Assembly: GCF_012976305.1 (NCBI RefSeq)
Contig: NZ_JABDSR010000001.1
Span: 62,001 to 126,000 of the forward strand
Direction of reading: 5' to 3'
Length of the DNA stretch: 64,000 nt
From: Peptoniphilus faecalis
Lineage (GTDB): Bacteria; Bacillota; Clostridia; Tissierellales; Peptoniphilaceae
Shown: positions 30,881-39,086 of the stretch, piece after piece
How positions within the stretch are numbered: position 1 is the first letter of the stretch
Layout: every line of letters begins with the position of its first letter
Program-made: the position numbers and the translations under genes
Notes under the pieces: model-generated
The model's database searches: none
What the model was told of the DNA's origin: nothing
What the model saw: only the letters and a program-made list of their open reading frames with translations

Positions 30881-30914
30881 GGCTCACTTTTCCATAGATT
30901 ATGAAAAGCAAGCC
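30881..30914 (-). terminator. Intrinsic terminator between the nfeD-floA unit and phoH
   Basis: On the minus strand GGCTTGCTTTTC pairs with GAAAAGTGAGCC (12 bp, two G-U) around a 10-base loop, followed by five T residues. It shows that nfeD-floA-hyp and phoH onward are separate transcription units. Confidence 0.85.
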
Positions 30915-30919
30915 CTTAT

Positions 30920-31540
30920 TTATCTAAGACTTAAAGGTTCGTCGAAAATTTCTTTATAAACAATCATTTTCGGCAAATCTTCTACACTAAAATCTAAAAA
31001 ATTAAGGTCAATATTTTCCCCATTTTCATCTTCATAAAAAACTTGATCTGATTCACATTCTTTAATAAACTCACTATCTATTATTTTTCCGCTGTCCTTT
31101 TCTAAATTATAAGTTTTTGACAAATTATAAGTGTTTTCAAGGTTGTAAGTTTCCGACAAATTTTCTTCTTTATAATTTTTATTATCTCGATTTTTTAACT
31201 TTCTATTTTCTAGAAGTTTTTCCTTTAGTTCTCTTTGAGAAAGTTTTGGATCTTTATCTATTAAAATATTCTTCTTTCTTTTTTTAGATTCTTCTTTAGA
31301 ACTCTTTTTGTTCTTTTCTTTTTTTCTCTCTTCATTGATTATTCTTTTTATTTCCTCAGCTAAAGTGTCTACATCTGATTTTTTATCTCCATGAAATTTT
31401 CTATTTTCTTCATAAATATCTTCAGTAAATTTCTTTTTACTGCGCTTCATTATAATTAATAATATTTTAAAAAATATAACAAAAATTATGGCTGGTATTA
31501 AAGAAATTATTGTGATGAGAATACTAAAACCATGGATCAT
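30920..31540 (-). CDS. Hypothetical membrane-anchored charged protein
   Basis: 206 residues, not recognised as a named family. Residues 5-32 form a membrane helix; the rest is highly charged, lysine/glutamate-rich and probably coiled or disordered. Three TYNL repeats (ETYNLENTYNLSKTYNLEK) lie near residue 135. It begins one base overlapping floA's stop and shares its operon, the place of Bacillus yqfB, so a role with the flotillin is possible. Confidence 0.7.
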   Translation of the reverse strand: MIHGFSILITIISLIPAIIFVIFFKILLIIMKRSKKKFTEDIYEENRKFHGDKKSDVDTLAEEIKRIINEERKKEKNKKSSKEESKKRKKNILIDKDPKLSQRELKEKLLENRKLKNRDNKNYKEENLSETYNLENTYNLSKTYNLEKDSGKIIDSEFIKECESDQVFYEDENGENIDLNFLDFSVEDLPKMIVYKEIFDEPLSLR

Positions 31541-32532
31541 TATTTATTTTCCTTTTTTTGATTTTTGTCAGAAATTTTCGAAATAGAATTTCTCATATCA
31601 GTGTCAGAATTTATGTTTCTTATTTTGTAATAATCAAAGACTCCTAAATTTCCACTCTTTAAAGCCTCAGCCATTGCAATAGGCACTTGTGATTCAGCTT
31701 CCACAACTTTTGCTCTCATTGCTTCAACTTCAGCCTTCATTTCTTGTTCACGAGCAAGAGCCATAGCACGTCTTTCACTTGCCTTAGCTTCAGAAATTCT
31801 CTTGTCTGCTTCTGCTTGATCAGTTTGAAGTCTTGCTCCAATATTTCTTGCAACGTCTACATCGGCAATATCAATAGATAAAATTTCATAAGCAGTTCCT
31901 GAATCAAGTCCCTTGTCAAGTACAACTCTAGAAATTGAATCTGGATTTTCCAAAACTGCTTTGTAACTTTGAGATGAACCTACAGTTGTTACAATTCCTT
32001 CACCAACTCTTGCAATAATAGTTTGCTCACCAGCACCGCCAACAAGTCTCTCAATATTTGCTCTAACAGTTACCTTTGCCTTAACAATTACCTCAATGCC
32101 ATCTTGAGCAACTGCGGAAATGTTTGGCGTTTCAATAACCTTTGGGTTAACTGAAACTTGCACTGCTTCAAGTACATCCCTACCAGCTAAATCAATAGCT
32201 GCAGCTCTCTCAAATTGTAGAGGAATGTTTGCCCTTTGTGCTGCAATAAGTGCATCTACAAGAGTATTTACATTGCCACCAGCAAGATAATGTGCTTCAA
32301 GATTAGAAATTTCAAGATTTAAACCAGCTTTAGTTGCCTTAATAGCAGGAACAACTATCCTTGAAGGCTTAACCCTTCTAAGTTTCATACCAATAAGCTC
32401 TGAAATTTTAATTTTAACACCTGAGAAAAAAGCCGTTACCCATAGTCCAATAGGAACAAAGGACAAAAATATTGATATAAGTATAAAAATTAATACGATA
32501 ACTATAATGCTTCCAAAGGGATAAATATTCAT
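31540..32532 (-). CDS. floA: Flotillin-like protein FloA
   Basis: 330 residues. An N-terminal membrane hairpin (5-30) precedes an SPFH-type domain and a coiled coil rich in A and E ([19 protein letters not shown]). Conserved [20 protein letters not shown] and [17 protein letters not shown] are typical of YqfA/FloA. It scaffolds functional membrane microdomains. It follows nfeD by eight bases. Confidence 0.94.
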   Translation of the reverse strand: MNIYPFGSIIVIVLIFILISIFLSFVPIGLWVTAFFSGVKIKISELIGMKLRRVKPSRIVVPAIKATKAGLNLEISNLEAHYLAGGNVNTLVDALIAAQRANIPLQFERAAAIDLAGRDVLEAVQVSVNPKVIETPNISAVAQDGIEVIVKAKVTVRANIERLVGGAGEQTIIARVGEGIVTTVGSSQSYKAVLENPDSISRVVLDKGLDSGTAYEILSIDIADVDVARNIGARLQTDQAEADKRISEAKASERRAMALAREQEMKAEVEAMRAKVVEAESQVPIAMAEALKSGNLGVFDYYKIRNINSDTDMRNSISKISDKNQKKENK

Positions 32533-32540
32533 AAATCCTC

Positions 32541-33263
32541 CTAAATATTTTTTTCGACGAAAACTCTTGCGCCGCTAATTCTAACTACTATAACTGATTC
32601 ATCTTTTCCAATGAATCCAACATCTGAAATAACTTCGATTTTTTTATCATCAAAAGTCGCATAGCCTGTTGGTCTTAGAGCTGTTTTAGTTATTAAAACA
32701 TCTCCTACTCTTACTTCTTCGCTCTCAACAGATACATATCCTCTTTCACTTGAACTTTCTGTAAAAAGTCTAAGCCTATTTATAACTTCAGAGTCTATTC
32801 CCTTTTTCAAAAGAATAAATCCTAAAACTACTGCAATTACAAGGGCAATCGCAAGAGAAAAAATAGCGAAGTAAATATCTTTCATAGCTAAAACAATAGC
32901 AACTGATATTGAAAGTATTCCGCTAATTCCTGCTATGCCAAAACCTGGTATCATTATCTCAAAACCAAGCAATAAAAGTCCCAAGACAAATAACAAAATT
33001 TCAAACCAATTAGTGTTTCCCATTGCAATATTCCCCCAAAAGAACATTACAAAAGAAAGAATAGAAATAATTCCACCAATTCCAAAACCAGGAGTCAAAA
33101 TTTCAAAAACAGCACTCACAATAGCAATGATAAGTAAAATTGTAAAAATATAATCATTAGAAAAGAAGCTTTTTATAAAATTGCTTTCACCTATTGCGTA
33201 TACAAAGTTTGTAAAGAGCATTAAAAATGGAAGAGCATAAAAACATTTTTTTAATTTTTTCAA
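32541..33263 (-). CDS. NfeD-family membrane protein
   Basis: 240 residues. A signal-like first helix is followed by about four to five helices (35-160) with glycine-rich [11 protein letters not shown] and [12 protein letters not shown] motifs, then a C-terminal OB-fold NfeD domain ([20 protein letters not shown]). It lacks the long ClpP-like protease part. NfeD proteins partner flotillins. The start is TTG 33263 behind GGGAGG. Confidence 0.9.
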   Translation of the reverse strand: MKKLKKCFYALPFLMLFTNFVYAIGESNFIKSFFSNDYIFTILLIIAIVSAVFEILTPGFGIGGIISILSFVMFFWGNIAMGNTNWFEILLFVLGLLLLGFEIMIPGFGIAGISGILSISVAIVLAMKDIYFAIFSLAIALVIAVVLGFILLKKGIDSEVINRLRLFTESSSERGYVSVESEEVRVGDVLITKTALRPTGYATFDDKKIEVISDVGFIGKDESVIVVRISGARVFVEKNI

Positions 33264-33454
33264 GTTGACCTCCCTTTCTAGAAATTATTTACCCATAATA
33301 TTTTATTAATAATCTGAAAAATTTTTAAGATTATTGTAAAATTTTTATTTCAGACTAAGATTAAAATAATTTATGTTTTAAAATATTGAATTTTTTCTAT
33401 GAAATTTATTTAATTTAAAAGTTTTTTAATTTTTTATTAAAGTTTTATAAAAAA
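33264..33454. other. AT-rich intergenic region upstream of nfeD
   Basis: No gene seen. On the minus strand it must carry the nfeD promoter; a TTTACA and a short AATAATCT/AGATTATT inverted repeat are present, but no convincing -35/-10 pair stands out. Confidence 0.4.
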
Positions 33455-33494
33455 ATCGTGCATCATTTCGCATAATAACGGTATGATACACGAT
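33455..33494 (-). terminator. Original chromosomal terminator of the tRNA-Leu unit, displaced by the prophage
   Basis: On the minus strand ATCGTGTATCA and TGATGCACGAT form an 11-bp stem (one G-U) with an 18-base loop, followed by a run of T. It begins two bases after the left tRNA-end repeat, so before integration it followed tRNA-Leu directly. Confidence 0.8.
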
Positions 33495-33496
33495 GT

Positions 33497-33523
33497 TGGT
33501 GCTAAAGGTGGGACTCGAACCCA
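33497..33523 (-). repeat. attL core (27-bp duplicate of the tRNA-Leu 3' end)
   Basis: Identical to 61638-61664. It contains the T-arm, acceptor 3' strand and CCA of tRNA-Leu but no other tRNA part, so it is an attachment-site remnant and not a gene. Similarity ends sharply after the final base on the prophage side. Confidence 0.93.
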
Positions 33524-33580
33524 AGAAGTTATTTCTTACACACATTGCAATAGCATTGTTACAGTAGCTTTTAAATATAC

Positions 33581-33590
33581 AAGTGGATAC
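33581..33590 (+). promoter_or_regulatory. Putative integrase arm-type site (left)
   Basis: AAGTGGATAC occurs here, 58 bases inside attL, and again at 61434-61443 with a variant AAGTGGACAT at 61497-61506 inside attR. Identical short repeats on both attachment arms are what tyrosine-integrase arm sites look like. Confidence 0.5.
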
Positions 33591-33675
33591 AAAATTTCAA
33601 TTTAGAATTAATAAACAATAATGTAAAATGGATCTCTAATAATCTGACCTTATCTATATTTATACATAAAAAAAT

Positions 33676-33703
33676 AAGCCTGGAGAAATAAATCTTCAGG
33701 CTT
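33676..33703 (-). terminator. Terminator of the prophage lysis operon
   Basis: An 11-bp stem AAGCCTGAAGA/TCTCCAGGCTT (one G-U) on the minus strand with a 6-base loop and a following run of seven T, 12 bases after the holin stop. Confidence 0.9.
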
Positions 33704-33714
33704 AAAAAATTTTA

Positions 33715-33951
33715 TTATTCTTTAAAATCTTTTGTTTCAATATAATTTGTCACATCACTTGGTTTTGAATCTGCAATTCCTTCAGATAACATATAGATAC
33801 ATAAACCTCCAATGGCACTAATAAGTGCAACAATTCTTTCTGTTGTTTCTGCTGGAGCATTAAAAAATGCAACAAGTGCAATTACAACTGCACTAATACA
33901 AGCCCAAAATTTTCTACTTCCTAATTTTCTTAATAAATCTTCCTTTTTCAT
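33715..33951 (-). CDS. Phage holin
   Basis: 78 residues with two membrane helices (about 13-31 and 38-57), a basic start MKKEDLLRKLGSRKFW and a charged tail. Size, topology and position next to the amidase gene fit a small class II-like phage holin that opens the membrane for the endolysin. Last gene before the operon terminator. Confidence 0.82.
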   Translation of the reverse strand: MKKEDLLRKLGSRKFWACISAVVIALVAFFNAPAETTERIVALISAIGGLCIYMLSEGIADSKPSDVTNYIETKDFKE

Positions 33952-33960
33952 TTTATCACC

Positions 33961-34500
33961 TCAAATCACGTTAATAATTGTATTTAACTTTCTTCCTTGG
34001 TCTTTTATTATTTTCCCGTCTGCCACCATAGCGGTAGATCCTCCACCATCAAGATTTATGGCACTTACTAAATTAAATTCTTTTAGCAAATCATTTCTTG
34101 CATCTGTAAGTGTCCTGTTTTCTTTTGTTATAAGCAATATGATTGTATTATCTCTTGTATAAGCCATAATTGTATGTGGTGCAAACCTTGATATGTCTGG
34201 CAGTGCTTTTTCTAATTTTAAATTATAATCTGGATATAAAGCATTGCCGCCTATTGCCCATTTTACTTTACTTAACCTTTGTATCTCCCTGAGATTATTA
34301 AATCTATCCATAATTACATTACCCTTTTCTAAATATGCCATTGTTACTGTTTTAGTTCCCTGGTATGAGTTAGTAAAAGAGTTTTCTCCCAGTTGTTGGT
34401 TATCTTGTGCTGCTATTTTCCAAATTCCTTTTTTACTACCAGGATTTTTCATGTCAAAAAAAGTTCCATTTATTGCAAACTTTCTTCGCAGTTCTCCCAT
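33961..34500 (-). CDS. Phosphodiester glycosidase (NAGPA/DUF2233) domain protein, N-terminus out of frame or missing
   Basis: 179 residues from ATG 34500. The signature INLDGGGSTAM and FAINGTFFD identify the NAGPA-type phosphodiester glycosidase fold. The frame stays open upstream of this ATG to 34602 and encodes more family-like sequence (YYQKGNFHVIETNPESIRI) without any ATG, GTG or TTG. That open frame joins the end of the amidase gene in the -1 frame at a nine-A run. So either the ATG start yields a truncated protein, or a -1 slip makes an amidase-SLH-NAGPA fusion, or an indel broke an original fusion. Likely acts on cell-wall polymer phosphodiesters. Confidence 0.7.
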   Translation of the reverse strand: MGELRRKFAINGTFFDMKNPGSKKGIWKIAAQDNQQLGENSFTNSYQGTKTVTMAYLEKGNVIMDRFNNLREIQRLSKVKWAIGGNALYPDYNLKLEKALPDISRFAPHTIMAYTRDNTIILLITKENRTLTDARNDLLKEFNLVSAINLDGGGSTAMVADGKIIKDQGRKLNTIINVI

Positions 34501-34589
34501 TTTTCTACCTGCTACAAATTCTATTCTTATACTTTCAGGGTTTGTTTCTATTACGTGAAAATTACCTTTTTGATAATATCTAGTATTTT

Positions 34590-35306
34590 TTAATTTTTTT
34601 TTAGGAGTTTTGCGACAATTACTGCTACTTCAGCCCTTGTAATTTTTTCATCTGGTTTAAAGTTTCCATCTTCATAACCTTTCATAATTCCAGCTTCTTT
34701 TACTTCGTCTATTTCTTTTTCTGCCCAGTGATTTTTATAATCTTTTTCCATATCTTTTTCCTTTCCAAATTCTGAATTTTTTGATAAGTCAATTTTCCAC
34801 TCTATAGGCTTTTCAATATCCTTTTTAAATTGCCACCATTTAGCCCAGTTATTGTTGCGGAAATTATGAGGGCAATCTTTACGGCTTACGTCATAATGTC
34901 TCACAACTTTACTTGCAGGTATTTTGAATTTTTCCATCAAGTTTTTAGTAAGCTCTAATGTGTTTTTATAAACTTTATCTTGGTCACTATCTGCATTTAC
35001 ACACATTTCAATGCTAATTGAGTTTGAGTTTGTGCAGCCATTTAAATACCTGCCATAACCTTGATTATCTCCCACAGACCAAGCCACAAAGCTATCTCCT
35101 ATAATTTGTATAATCTCTTTTTCATCTACATAGTAATGAGCTGAGCCATACCTTTTAGCACCTTGCAAATATTTAAAGTGAGCCATAGCATCCGCCCCTT
35201 TTGAGTAATTTCCTGTATAGTGGATAACTATAAACTTTATATCGCTATACGGTCTTTTTTTGCCTATCTGTCTTGAATTTGATATAGGCTTAAATATAAA
35301 TTTCAT
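34590..35306 (-). CDS. Phage endolysin: N-acetylmuramoyl-L-alanine amidase with SLH domain
   Basis: 238 residues. Residues 15-160 are an Amidase_2/PGRP domain with zinc ligands in VIHYTGNYS (His), the conserved SAHYYVDE and the distal H/C in VVRHYDVSRKDCPH. Residues 185-236 are one S-layer-homology repeat (NHWAEKEIDEVKEAGIMKGY ... ITRAEVAVIVAKLL) for wall anchoring. It cuts the amide bond between MurNAc and L-Ala. It ends in a nine-A run overlapping the next, -1-frame open stretch. Confidence 0.92.
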   Translation of the reverse strand: MKFIFKPISNSRQIGKKRPYSDIKFIVIHYTGNYSKGADAMAHFKYLQGAKRYGSAHYYVDEKEIIQIIGDSFVAWSVGDNQGYGRYLNGCTNSNSISIEMCVNADSDQDKVYKNTLELTKNLMEKFKIPASKVVRHYDVSRKDCPHNFRNNNWAKWWQFKKDIEKPIEWKIDLSKNSEFGKEKDMEKDYKNHWAEKEIDEVKEAGIMKGYEDGNFKPDEKITRAEVAVIVAKLLKKN

Positions 35307-35317
35307 GTCTGTACCTC

Positions 35318-35668
35318 CTATTTAAGCATTGGAAACAGAAAATATATAAATGCACCTATAAAAATGCCAATAGCTACTTTTATTATTGCATCTATAAAAT
35401 TCTTTGTTCTCTCATTTGGTTTAATGTATTGGTCGGAAAGTCTTTCATTATATAACCTGTCTAACTTGTCATCTGTCTTTTTTGTTGTCCTGTCTATGTT
35501 TGATAAATCCTTTTTTATAATCTCTATATTTAAGTCTTGTCTTCTGCTTAATTCTTTTTGTTCATCGATTTGCTTTCCGTGCATTTCTATTCGCTTGTCC
35601 TGCGTCTTGTCGTTCTCTTCTAACTTTGAGATTCTTATTTCATGATCCGTTATCTTTTCATTTTCCAT
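35318..35668 (-). CDS. XhlA-like phage protein (coiled coil plus membrane helix)
   Basis: 116 residues. A long polar coiled coil (1-85) precedes one C-terminal membrane helix (94-114). This is the layout of haemolysin XhlA-type proteins encoded beside phage holin and endolysin genes, where they may anchor or regulate the lysis complex. Confidence 0.72.
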   Translation of the reverse strand: MENEKITDHEIRISKLEENDKTQDKRIEMHGKQIDEQKELSRRQDLNIEIIKKDLSNIDRTTKKTDDKLDRLYNERLSDQYIKPNERTKNFIDAIIKVAIGIFIGAFIYFLFPMLK

Positions 35669-35697
35669 TAACTCACCTCTTTTTGCGTATAAAAAAA

Positions 35698-35713
35698 ATA
35701 GCCCTAAGACTAT
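35698..35713 (-). terminator. Terminator of the type I toxin mRNA
   Basis: ATAGTC/GGCTAT 6-bp stem with loop TTAG followed on the minus strand by eight T. A toxin transcript starting near 35965 would run to here and include the full complement of the antitoxin RNA. Confidence 0.65.
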
Positions 35714-35748
35714 CTGTTTAATTTTTTTAATTGTGGTATAATATATAT

Positions 35749-35832
35749 GAATGAGGACACCGTTTAAGACGGTCGCCCTACAGGTTATATTTCTATACCA
35801 CCAGTAGTAACGATACAGGTGGTATTTTATTT
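35749..35832 (+). ncRNA. Candidate antitoxin RNA of a type I toxin-antitoxin pair
   Basis: An extended -10 promoter TGGTATAAT (TATAAT at 35737-35742) starts a rightward RNA of about 80 nt. It contains a small ACCG/CGGT hairpin and ends in the terminator ATACCACC/GGTGGTAT (35795-35825) followed by TTTATTT. It stops two bases short of the toxin stop codon, so it is antisense to the 3' untranslated part of the toxin mRNA, as in TxpA/RatA. RNA ends are inferred. Confidence 0.65.
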
Positions 35833-35833
35833 C

Positions 35834-35917
35834 CTAATCTTTTTTAAAAAGTGATAGGATAGTTACAATTAAGCTAATGAAAGCTATCAATAAAGATATT
35901 TTTTCATATAAGCCCAT
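35834..35917 (-). CDS. 27-residue type I toxin-like membrane peptide
   Basis: MGLYEKISLLIAFISLIVT is followed by ILSLFKKD: a polar start with the Y-E pair, one hydrophobic helix and a lysine/aspartate tail. That is the pattern of holin-like type I toxins (TxpA/BsrG/Fst group). ATG 35917 has a very strong GGGAGGTG site, partly covered by a hairpin in the leader. A convergent small RNA gene overlaps its 3' region. Expression would disturb the membrane when the antitoxin RNA is lost. Confidence 0.72.
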   Translation of the reverse strand: MGLYEKISLLIAFISLIVTILSLFKKD

Positions 35918-35927
35918 TGTAACACCT

Positions 35928-35945
35928 CCCAATAAAATTATTGGG
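35928..35945 (-). promoter_or_regulatory. Leader hairpin touching the toxin ribosome site
   Basis: Minus-strand CCCAATAATTTTATTGGG forms an 8-bp hairpin whose last GGG is the start of the GGGAGG ribosome site of the toxin, so folding would limit translation. Upstream, a TAAAAT -10 lies at 35972-35977. Confidence 0.6.
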
Positions 35946-35983
35946 CGAACCATCTGTATGTCCTCATACATATTTTACATTCT

Positions 35984-36148
35984 TTAGCCTTCAATTTCAA
36001 TTGGCATGCCGTCTGCATCAAGCCCTAGAGCCTTTAAATCTTCAAGGACTGCTTCTCTCCAAATACTTGGCACTTGTCTTACCTTTTTATTTTCAGGATT
36101 ACAAGTTCTTCTTTGTCTTGAAACTAATCCAACGTATAAATCTAGCAT
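35984..36148 (-). CDS. CD1375-like small phage protein (copy 2)
   Basis: 54 residues from ATG 36148 (MLDLYVGLVSRQRRTCNP), chosen for its AAAGGGGGTG ribosome site. It is a paralogue of the next gene (MIDLYVGLVIRGKRTCDV). This family sits between tail and lysis genes of clostridial phages; function unknown. A longer frame from 36244 would add a hydrophobic N-terminal helix (SSSVLIGFAVASLFLYKFLV); it has an AAGGAT site, so use of that start cannot be excluded. Confidence 0.7.
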   Translation of the reverse strand: MLDLYVGLVSRQRRTCNPENKKVRQVPSIWREAVLEDLKALGLDADGMPIEIEG

Positions 36149-36215
36149 ATTTACACCCCCTTTAACTAAAAATTTGTATAAAAAAAGACTTGCTACTGCA
36201 AATCCAATTAATACA

Positions 36216-36371
36216 CTACTTGATTTTCTTTCCATTCTCATCATATCCTTGATTTTTAAGTTCTTCTATGACTTTTTCTCTTAAATGTGCAGGAACTAAC
36301 TTAACTTCCTTGTTCTTCACATCACAAGTTCTTTTACCTCTAATAACTAATCCTACATATAAATCAATCAT
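36216..36371 (-). CDS. CD1375-like small phage protein (copy 1)
   Basis: 51 residues from ATG 36371 behind AGGAGGTCAAGC. Sequence MIDLYVGLVIRGKRTCDV and a charged C-terminus repeat the pattern of the following paralogue, implying a tandem duplication. Overlaps the preceding gene's stop by four bases. Function unknown. Confidence 0.72.
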   Translation of the reverse strand: MIDLYVGLVIRGKRTCDVKNKEVKLVPAHLREKVIEELKNQGYDENGKKIK

Positions 36372-36583
36372 GCTTGACCTCCTAAAATAGTTTCATAAAT
36401 TGTAGCTAATACTTCATCTGTCTTTTCTGCTCTTTCTAAATTCGTTTCATAATTTGTTGCAACAGCTTCAGCAAGAGCCATGTTACCCTCATTAATCTTT
36501 TTAAGTTCCTCTAGGATTGCCTCAGAATCCCCGCTAGCTTGCAATTCTTTTAAAGATTTTTCGTTTATAAATTCAATTGCCAT
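36368..36583 (-). CDS. Hypothetical phage protein (71 residues)
   Basis: A small acidic, helical protein (ELQASGDSEAILEELKKINE, later LATIYETILGG). Not recognised. Good GGAGGAAATT site before ATG 36583 and tight packing between tail and CD1375-like genes support expression. XkdX-neighbour-type small tail gene is possible. Confidence 0.6.
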   Translation of the reverse strand: MAIEFINEKSLKELQASGDSEAILEELKKINEGNMALAEAVATNYETNLERAEKTDEVLATIYETILGGQA

Positions 36584-36593
36584 AATTTCCTCC

Positions 36594-38054
36594 TTACATA
36601 TAAGCCCCTACAAATCCGTAGAAATAAGACGTCTTACCCTCTGGTGTATCTGCCCTATCAATCCTTATGTCAACTCCAATGCACCATTTGTCAGCAGTTT
36701 TTGTTTTAGTTTTAAAATTGTACTTTTGACCTATCAACTCTTCTGGTACAATTTCCCAAGTTGGGCTAGAGTCTTTTGCATTGAGTGCCACCTTGACAGT
36801 CATCTTTGCACCTTTGGCTAATTCTGTTAATAGGTTAACTACAACTGCTGACGGTTGGGCATCAACTTCTTTGGTAAGTCTATACCAACAATAATTAATT
36901 TTTTTAGAAAAAGTAATGTAGCCTGTTCCCTTTGCCCCAAAGGAGTCAGTTGCCTCAATCTTAATCCTATGCTAGCCATTTAAAAGTTTGGCATAGTCTA
37001 ATTTACCAACATTAACTCCTATTGATTGGTCTGGTGTAACTTTTCCAAGGTCTTGTACTTGCACGTCGTCTACATAGACCTTAACTGTGATGTCATCTCC
37101 ATCTGGGTCATTAGCCTTAAAAGAGAAACTAAAAGGTTTATTTTGCTCCCCTAAGTTGGAGTTAGTTATTGTGACTACTGGGTTTGTGTTGACCTTTTTA
37201 AAGGTGTATCGTCTTATAGCACTTGCCCCGTTGGAGTCAGAAACTGTAATCTCGATGGTATTGGTCTTGTTGAGTTCTAACTCGTCAAATTTTGCCTTGT
37301 CAATGTCAATCTCGTAAGACTCGCCTTTTGTAGCGTTATTGATTGTCCTAATTGTTACTGAATTGAGTTTTACTGTAACGTTTAAAGTCTCGTTATTGTC
37401 TGGGTCGTCTACAGAAAAGACCTTTTTAAAAGGTGCTTTAAATCCTCCCAAGTCCTCATCTTTGTCAGAGATACTTGGTTCTTGGTTTGCTATGCCCTCG
37501 TAAACATACCAGTAATCTCCACTTTCTCCGTCATTAGGATAAGCGTTCCTATTAGTTGATGTAACCGTGTCAAGCCTTGAGCCTTTATTTGACGGATTAT
37601 TGGGGTCTAAGACTAATTTATCAGGACAGAAACCGGCATGACAACCATCTCCCAAATCAGAAAAAGTAAGATCTCTCATACCACTTAGCACATAATATTT
37701 TTTATCGCCGTTGTATCTTGAATCTTTATCATAAAAATATCCATTTTCAGCATATTGTTTAGCATCGTTGAAACGTTTTGTTACGTCTTTTTTAAATGCC
37801 TCGAGGGTTTTTGATTTTGAGCCATATTCGTATGAGGAAATAATTCGACTATCACGATATCCGCTATAGAATTGGTTTTCTAGTAGGATTTCCCCATTAT
37901 GCAACTTTGATTTTGAGAATACCGGTGGTACCGTATAATACCAAGTATATCTACCACCTTCATCATATCTTAAGTACGCCAGTGTATAATATCCCTCGCC
38001 GACTGTTTTCAAGTTTGGCTTAATTTCAAATTTTCCCCATTTATATAAAGTCAT
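36594..38054 (-). pseudogene. Tail protein with Ig-like repeats, interrupted by an in-frame TAG
   Basis: The frame codes for 360 residues from ATG 38054, meets TAG at 36972-36974, and then continues open for 126 codons to 36594. Residues 215-360 hold repeated Ig/cadherin-like segments (KVFSVDDPDNNETLNVTVKL; SFSFKANDPDGDDITVKVYV), and the sequence after the stop (HRIKIEATDSFGAKGTGYITF) finishes the last repeat. The downstream part also has an internal ATG at 36803. Either a nonsense mutation or readthrough applies. N-terminal part is a phage tail or receptor-binding region of unknown fold. Confidence 0.75.
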
Positions 38055-38070
38055 CTTTCATCACTCCCTT

Positions 38071-38745
38071 CTATATCACAAACCTTGCCATTTGTTGGTC
38101 GTAAATACCTTCAAATTGTTCTGTGCCATCTAAGCGTTTAAAATCAACCTTAAAGTTATTGTACCTACTATCTGTTTGAATTGACGTACCCATGGCGGCA
38201 ATCCTTAAAGCCAAATCTTGTATTAAATCCCAGTTGCCTCTTACAGTCTGGTTTGTCCTGTCTTTCCCAGCTAAATCCATGAGGTCTAGCTGACTTGCAC
38301 AAATCATTGACCTATCAATATTGATATTAATAGTGTCAACATTAGATACCACCACGATTATATCCATAGATATTTCAACCATTTCTTGGTCGTGGACTGG
38401 TATATAATCTGCATGGTCGTCATAATATGCAACTCCATATAGGATTTCGCCCTTTCTCGGGTCATGAGCAAATAGACCAACTTCAGACATCAAAAATCCC
38501 TTTTTTGTCTCGTGATTAGTTATTGCAAGACTAATAGTGCTTGTTCCGTAGCCATTAGCCTTTATCCCTCTAATGTCAACTTCTTGGACTTCTTCCACCA
38601 ACTTATCCATCACAAAAAGGGCTGCAGTACTTTCAATTTTTCCAGTACCAATTGCCGCCCTTGTAAAGTTTAAAGGCTCGCCTGTTTGGCAATAAGCCAA
38701 TAGGTCTCGTCCCTTTTCAGTTAGATAAAATCTTCCTCTTTGCAT
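38071..38745 (-). CDS. Phage tail-collar/fibre protein (DUF3751-like N-terminus)
   Basis: 224 residues. It begins with TEKGRDLLAYCQTGEPLNFTRAAIGTG-type sequence, the pattern of phage tail-collar fibre N-termini that join fibres to the baseplate. The C-terminus ends FEGIYDQQMARFVI, a tail shared with the 60-residue protein at 39358-39540. Confidence 0.82.
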   Translation of the reverse strand: MQRGRFYLTEKGRDLLAYCQTGEPLNFTRAAIGTGKIESTAALFVMDKLVEEVQEVDIRGIKANGYGTSTISLAITNHETKKGFLMSEVGLFAHDPRKGEILYGVAYYDDHADYIPVHDQEMVEISMDIIVVVSNVDTININIDRSMICASQLDLMDLAGKDRTNQTVRGNWDLIQDLALRIAAMGTSIQTDSRYNNFKVDFKRLDGTEQFEGIYDQQMARFVI

Positions 38746-38770
38746 TTCTACTCCCTTCTTTTATTAAAAA

Positions 38771-38791
38771 AGAGAAGCCTAAAGCCTCTCT
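38771..38791 (-). terminator. Terminator after the RelBE module
   Basis: AGAGAGGC/GCTTCTCT 8-bp stem with a 5-base loop and a following T-run on the minus strand, 22 bases past the RelE-like stop. It isolates the toxin-antitoxin unit within the tail gene cluster. Confidence 0.85.
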
Positions 38792-38813
38792 AATTAATCT
38801 TACTATTTAAATT

Positions 38814-39086
38814 TTAGAACAAATCACTATGCGTACCTAAATCAAATAATTCAAGTACCAATATATCTTTTTCTATCTTATATACAAGTAATAAATCATT
38901 TTTAACATGGCATTCTCTATAACCAATATAGTCGCCTTTTAATTCATGATCTAGATATTTTTTATCTAAAGTTTTAAGATTCTGCAATTCTCCAATTACA
39001 AACCTTAACTCTGATATATCTTCCTTTCTTTTGCGAATCTTTTTAAGACTCTTCTTAAACCTATTTGTTTGATAAATTTTCAGCAT
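38814..39086 (-). CDS. RelE/YafQ-family mRNA interferase toxin
   Basis: About 90 residues. MLKIYQTNRFKKSLKKIRKR, YLDHELKGDYIGYRECHV and the C-terminal LLVYKIEKDILVLELFDLG-type strand match YafQ-type RelE toxins, ribosome-dependent mRNA endonucleases. Start ATG 39086 with GAGGAAATCT, overlapping the antitoxin gene by 26 bases. Confidence 0.9.
   Translation of the reverse strand: MLKIYQTNRFKKSLKKIRKRKEDISELRFVIGELQNLKTLDKKYLDHELKGDYIGYRECHVKNDLLLVYKIEKDILVLELFDLGTHSDLF

Noticed and set aside
33497..33523. A second tRNA-Leu gene at the left prophage end
   Set aside because: Only the T-arm/acceptor 27 bases are present; no D-arm or anticodon arm. It is the attL duplicate.
35834..36244. The two CD1375-like genes as one fused membrane protein
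   Set aside because: The upstream frame from 36244 adds a hydrophobic helix, but ATG 36148 has a far better ribosome site and matches the paralogue's start.
36594..36803. Independent 69-residue gene starting at ATG 36803
   Set aside because: The frame is continuous with the tail protein upstream except for one TAG, and the sequence before this ATG completes the Ig-like repeat.
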